Source: JBCCTX01 sp039197765
GTDB taxonomy: Bacteria; Bacteroidota; Bacteroidia; J057
Length of the DNA stretch: 9,302 bases
Reading direction: 5' to 3'
Assembly: GCA_039197765.1 (NCBI GenBank)
Contig: JBCCTX010000302.1
Span: forward strand, 1-9,302
The stretch's first letter is position 1, and each line of letters opens with the position of its first letter. The position numbers and the translations under genes are program-made. Positions 6,406 to 9,302 of the stretch are shown one piece after another. The notes beneath the pieces are model-generated. The model saw only the letters and a list, made by a program, of their open reading frames with translations, made no database searches and was not told the DNA's origin.

Positions 6406-6596
6406 TTACCTATTATCGAAACACCCTGTGTCACTGTGTTCAATTCCACCTGAATAAATCGAGGTCTTAGGCATATCCACCTCCTCCTTAAAATAGGGCC
6501 TGCGAATCCCTGGGTACCAAACTGTTTCGACTGGATGGTTTAACAAAGCACTTGCTTCTTCAACAAATTGAAAAAAAGTCAATAGTCACGATCCAT
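6406..6596 (-). pseudogene. Probable broken small gene, about 63 residues, family not recognised
   Basis: A minus-strand frame from 6585 to the TAA at 6408-6406 encodes a protein-like sequence of about 58 residues, including FFQFVEEASALLNHPVETVW and then YPGIRRPYF, ending GCFDNR. It has no ATG near its beginning. A frame offset by one base starts at ATG 6596-6594 (MDRDY), meets TGA at 6581-6579, and would join the long frame if the run of seven T at 6577-6571 had one more T. The simplest reading is an ORF MDRDYWLFFQFVEEA broken by a TGG-to-TGA change and a one-base deletion in the T run. It could instead be a short intact protein started from TTG 6582. I do not recognise the family. Confidence 0.45.
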
Positions 6597-6608
6597 ACTT
6601 TCACTCAA

Positions 6609-6640
6609 ATTGGGGAAAATGGAGCCGCCTTTTCCCCAAT
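6609..6640. repeat. Perfect 11-bp inverted repeat with 10-base spacer
   Basis: ATTGGGGAAAA (6609-6619) and TTTTCCCCAAT (6630-6640) are exact reverse complements around the spacer 6620-6629. As RNA this is a strong hairpin; as DNA it could be a dimer-binding operator. It lies 13 bases upstream of the start of the broken minus-strand gene and about 250 bases upstream of the efflux operon. The spacer segment TGGAGCC (6620-6626) can also pair with GGCTCTA (6643-6649), allowing an alternative fold. No T run follows on the plus strand and the minus-strand run is interrupted, so it is not an obvious terminator. Confidence 0.7.
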
Positions 6641-6676
6641 AAGGCTCTACACCTCCTCAAAAAGGATACTCCTATT

Positions 6677-6726
6677 CTCCTTCTAAAGGAGGATTTTGGC
6701 CTATCGATCCCTTTTTTGGGAAAAAA
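6677..6726. repeat. Two short inverted repeats
   Basis: CTCCTT (6677-6682) and AAGGAG (6686-6691) form a 6-bp stem with loop CTA. TTTTTT (6712-6717) and AAAAAA (6721-6726) form a 6-bp stem with loop GGG, flanked by CGA and TCG that could pair outside a bulge. Both are visible directly; each is short enough to occur by chance. No function is assigned. Confidence 0.4.
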
Positions 6727-6890
6727 TCGAGAGAATCATACATAACTAGATCCACATTCACGCGTACAATTTTCTGGAGGGATCAATAAGTAAAGGTTCT
6801 ACAAAACACTTTATTCCAACAACATTTTGTAAATGCCTCTTGTTAGCTAGGATAGCCTAAACACACAACTCAACCCTTGACTCAATTTCT

Positions 6891-8000
6891 ATGTCCAATA
6901 AATCTGTACGAATCGTTTCATTAGTCATTATTTTTGGGCTCCTCATTGGACTGGGCCTAAGGCAGTATCTTCCCGCTTCTCTATCGTCTGTTAAAGAGAA
7001 AGACGCCGCTCCTTCTGCTAATAGTGAAAAAAAGTCCCCAGCTAGTGATAAATTAGCGGTTAATGCCTTGATCCTATCGCCAGAATCGCTTACAGACCAA
7101 CTCACCATCTCAGGTACCTTGGAACCAGATGAACTTGTAGACATCAAAAGTGAAATTTCTGGAAAGGTGGAAAAAATTTATTTCCAGGAGGGAACCTATG
7201 TTTCAGCAAATAAGGTACTATTAGAGATTGAGCACGAAGAGCTGAAGGCACAAATCAAGCGCACCCAACTCCAACGGGACCTGGCCCAGCAAAAAGAGCA
7301 GCGACGTAAAGCCTTACTGGAAAAGGGAGGCTTGAGTGAAGAAGAATATGATGAAGCATTGACCGAATACAACGCACTCGTTGCGGAAGTGGAAGAGCTT
7401 AGAGCCCGAGAAGCCAAAACCCTAATAAAAGCCCCTTTCAGCGGGAAGGTAGGGTTCCGATACGTCAGCGAGGGAAGTTACCTCTCTCCCGGAGCAGAAA
7501 TCGCGCAGATGGTAAAAATCAATCCGGTAAAAGTCTCCTTTTCTGTCCCAGAGCGATACGCCCAGAACGTTCAATTGGGCATGAAGGTAGACTTCTCTTT
7601 AGAAGGAGTAGCTGAGACTTTCACGGGAACTATATACGCCAAGGATCCCACCATAAATCCCAATACGCGAACCCAAGAGGTGAAGGCGAAAAGTCCTAAC
7701 CCGAAGGGTAAACTACTTCCCGGTTCCTTTGCCCGGATCACCGTACCCCTTAAAGCCTTTTCCGAGACTTTAGTCGTCCCGACGGAAGCCGTAATCCCAG
7801 AATTAGGGCGCCAAAAAGTATATGTATACAGAAATGGAAGTGCTTACTCCGAGGTTATCGAAACGGGCATACGTCAGGCTGAAAAAATACAGGTCCTTTC
7901 CGGGCTTTCTCAAGGGGATACCCTGATAACGTCTGGGATTTTACAATTGCGACCGGGAATGCAAGTACAGGTAAAGGAATTCTCTGATTCTACCCAGTAA
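6891..8000 (+). CDS. RND efflux periplasmic adaptor subunit (membrane fusion protein)
   Basis: The 369-residue protein couples an inner-membrane RND pump to an outer-membrane channel. An N-terminal membrane anchor spans residues 6-23, with no lipobox. A flexible linker (30-55) follows. The lipoyl domain is split into two halves, about 83-115 (DIKSEISGKVEKIYFQEGTY) and 177-210 (IKAPFSGKVG), separated by a charged alpha-helical hairpin (115-176) of modest length. A beta-barrel domain (about 211-290) and a membrane-proximal domain (291-365, VVPTEAVIPELG) complete the family order. The length is typical for AcrA/MexA-like adaptors. The pump gene follows after 61 bases on the same strand, so the two are probably one operon; an outer-membrane channel gene may follow beyond the window. 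The substrate is unknown. Confidence 0.92.
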   Translation: MSNKSVRIVSLVIIFGLLIGLGLRQYLPASLSSVKEKDAAPSANSEKKSPASDKLAVNALILSPESLTDQLTISGTLEPDELVDIKSEISGKVEKIYFQEGTYVSANKVLLEIEHEELKAQIKRTQLQRDLAQQKEQRRKALLEKGGLSEEEYDEALTEYNALVAEVEELRAREAKTLIKAPFSGKVGFRYVSEGSYLSPGAEIAQMVKINPVKVSFSVPERYAQNVQLGMKVDFSLEGVAETFTGTIYAKDPTINPNTRTQEVKAKSPNPKGKLLPGSFARITVPLKAFSETLVVPTEAVIPELGRQKVYVYRNGSAYSEVIETGIRQAEKIQVLSGLSQGDTLITSGILQLRPGMQVQVKEFSDSTQ

Positions 8001-8061
8001 AAAACAATAGATTCTACGCACCAATGGGTTGCCCCAATCCAACACTAAGCACCTTCACCTC

Positions 8062-9302
8062 ATGAGTATATCTTCTATCAGTATCCGCAGGCCTGTACTC
8101 GCTACAGTTATGTCTCTGGCCATCATCCTATTTGGTGCCTTAGGGCTTTCCTACCTAGGGGTTCGGGAATTTCCCAGCGTAGATCCGCCCGTGATCTCTA
8201 TTACGACCAATTATACAGGCGCAAATGCTGAAATCATCGAGTCTCAGATAACCGAGCCCTTAGAAGAAGCTGTAAGTAGCGTAGAAGGGGTCCGAACCAT
8301 TTCCTCCGTAAGCCGGGATGGGCGGAGCACCGTAACGGTAGAATTCAACCTGGAAACGGACATTGAAGCAGCTGCCAACGACGTTCGAGACAAGGTAGCT
8401 GGGGCCCAATTCAGCCTCCCGCCGGATACAGATCCTCCCATTGTCCGCAAATCTGATGCGGATGCCTTTCCCATCATGTTCATCAACATCAAAAGCGATC
8501 AACGTAGCCTGCTAGAGATTACCAACATCGCCGAAAATGTCTTTAAAGAACGCTTACAAACCATTCCAGGCATAAGTGACATTCAAATTTGGGGAGAAAA
8601 ACAGTATGCCATGCGCCTGTGGATGGATCCCGATAAACTTGCGGCCTATCAGCTTACTCCATTAGATATCCGGAATGCCTTAATCCAAGAAAATATCGAA
8701 CTACCTTCCGGCAGAATTGAAGGATCAAGTACAGAGCTCGTCGTCCGAACAAGGGGACTACTAACTTCACCTGAGGATTTCAACAACCTTATCATCAAGG
8801 AAAATGGAGACACAAAAGTCTTCTTTCGAGATATCGGCTATGCTGAATTGGGTCCCTTGAATTTGCGCACCTTGCTTAAACGGGACGGCGTTCCCATGGT
8901 GGGAAATGCAATTGTAGCTCGACCCGGTGCCAATAATATTCAGATTTCTAGTGAGGTGTATAAGCGCCTGGAACGAATTGAAAAAGACTTACCCGATGAC
9001 GTCTCCTGGGAAATAGGCTTCGACCTCACTACCTATATCGTTAAGTCCATTGAAGAAGTCCAGCAAACCATATTTGTGGCATTTGGATTAGTAGTACTCA
9101 TCATTTTTCTATTCCTCAGGGACTGGCGTACGACCCTAATTCCAGTCGTGGTAATTCCTATATCGCTGGTGGGTGCCTTCTTCATCATGTACCTATTTGG
9201 CTTTACCATCAATGTGCTAACACTATTAGGTATAGTCTTAGCCATTGGTCTGGTGGTAGATGATGCAGTGGTGGTATTGGAAAATATCTATGCCAAAATT
9301 GA
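8062..9302 (+). CDS. RND efflux transporter permease (AcrB/HAE1 family), C-terminal part beyond window edge
   Basis: From ATG 8062-8064 the frame is open for 413 codons to the right edge; full-length members have about 1000-1050 residues. The N-terminus SISIRRPVLATVMSLAIILF is the standard start of the family: a short amphipathic helix and the first membrane segment. It is followed by the periplasmic porter region, with GVREFPSVDPP, SQITEPLEEAV, SSVEGVRTI and NDVRDKV as recognisable family motifs. Membrane segments 2 to 4 begin near residue 340, and AIGLVVDDAVVVLEN (394-408) contains the paired aspartates D400/D401 of the proton relay. The protein exports drugs or other compounds from periplasm or membrane using the proton gradient, with the adaptor encoded just upstream. 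Its specificity cannot be judged from this part. Confidence 0.95.
   Translation, partial: MSISSISIRRPVLATVMSLAIILFGALGLSYLGVREFPSVDPPVISITTNYTGANAEIIESQITEPLEEAVSSVEGVRTISSVSRDGRSTVTVEFNLETDIEAAANDVRDKVAGAQFSLPPDTDPPIVRKSDADAFPIMFINIKSDQRSLLEITNIAENVFKERLQTIPGISDIQIWGEKQYAMRLWMDPDKLAAYQLTPLDIRNALIQENIELPSGRIEGSSTELVVRTRGLLTSPEDFNNLIIKENGDTKVFFRDIGYAELGPLNLRTLLKRDGVPMVGNAIVARPGANNIQISSEVYKRLERIEKDLPDDVSWEIGFDLTTYIVKSIEEVQQTIFVAFGLVVLIIFLFLRDWRTTLIPVVVIPISLVGAFFIMYLFGFTINVLTLLGIVLAIGLVVDDAVVVLENIYAKI

Larger units (their letters stand above)
6221..6890. other. 670-base region without an intact gene
   Basis: Next to the tRNA are its candidate promoters (6236-6311). A probable broken small gene on the minus strand occupies 6406-6596. 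Then come three inverted repeats (6609-6640, 6677-6691, 6712-6726). From about 6730 to 6890 I see nothing recognisable: no open frame, no clean TAnnTTTG box, only AT-rich sequence that should hold the promoter of the efflux operon. Confidence 0.6.

Noticed and set aside
6609..6649. H-type pseudoknot formed by the palindrome and the spacer pairing
   Set aside because: The connecting loops would be 0 and 2 bases across stems of 7 and 11 bp, which is too short to form both stems at once; alternative folds are more likely.
4660..6890. Integrase, transposase or CRISPR array that would explain the island layout
   Set aside because: No recombinase motifs and no regularly spaced repeats beyond the short TGGGTG series were found.
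8001..8061. Inverted GGG/CCC pairing in the gap between adaptor and pump genes
   Set aside because: Only a few base pairs around CCAATGGGTTGCCCCAATCC, no T run; not enough to call a terminator or attenuator.

Overview
The window looks like a chromosomal segment from a member of the Bacteroidota, probably a marine or environmental Cytophagales or Flavobacteriales species. The support is a TonB-dependent receptor with an N-terminal carboxypeptidase-regulatory-like domain, an acidic-tagged surface lipoprotein with WYxDxDxDGLG repeats, a LytS-type histidine kinase, weak Shine-Dalgarno sequences and a perfect TAnnTTTG promoter box. The assignment comes from gene content only.

Layout. Positions 1-599 (minus) hold the N-terminal 199 residues of a LytS/YehU-type membrane histidine kinase that runs off the left edge. 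It diverges from a two-gene plus-strand operon (785-4660): a TonB-dependent outer-membrane receptor, then a surface lipoprotein with two 44-residue Asp-rich repeats and a DUF4374-like propeller domain. Together they resemble an iron-siderophore or heme uptake pair. The operon ends in a clear intrinsic terminator (4701-4735). Next comes a Fic-domain protein (AMPylator family) with an N-terminal inhibitory helix and a C-terminal winged helix (4998-6047). An intact elongator-type tRNA-Met(CAT) lies at 6147-6220 on the minus strand with its own terminator and candidate promoters. About 670 bases without an intact gene follow, holding a probable decayed small gene and several inverted repeats. The right end is an RND efflux operon: membrane-fusion adaptor (6891-8000) and the first 413 residues of the inner-membrane pump (8062-9302, cut by the edge).

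The most notable structure is around the Fic gene. The 3' half of the tRNA-Met gene plus its terminator (6097-6191) is present a second time, in the same orientation but decayed to about 70% identity, at 4856-4950, just upstream of the Fic gene. The Fic gene is therefore bracketed by direct repeats made of a tRNA 3' half, the layout left by integration at a tRNA gene or by an old tandem duplication. No integrase is present, so this would be a minimal or remnant single-gene island. Three spaced TGGGTG repeats at the Fic start could be an autoregulatory operator for its winged-helix domain.
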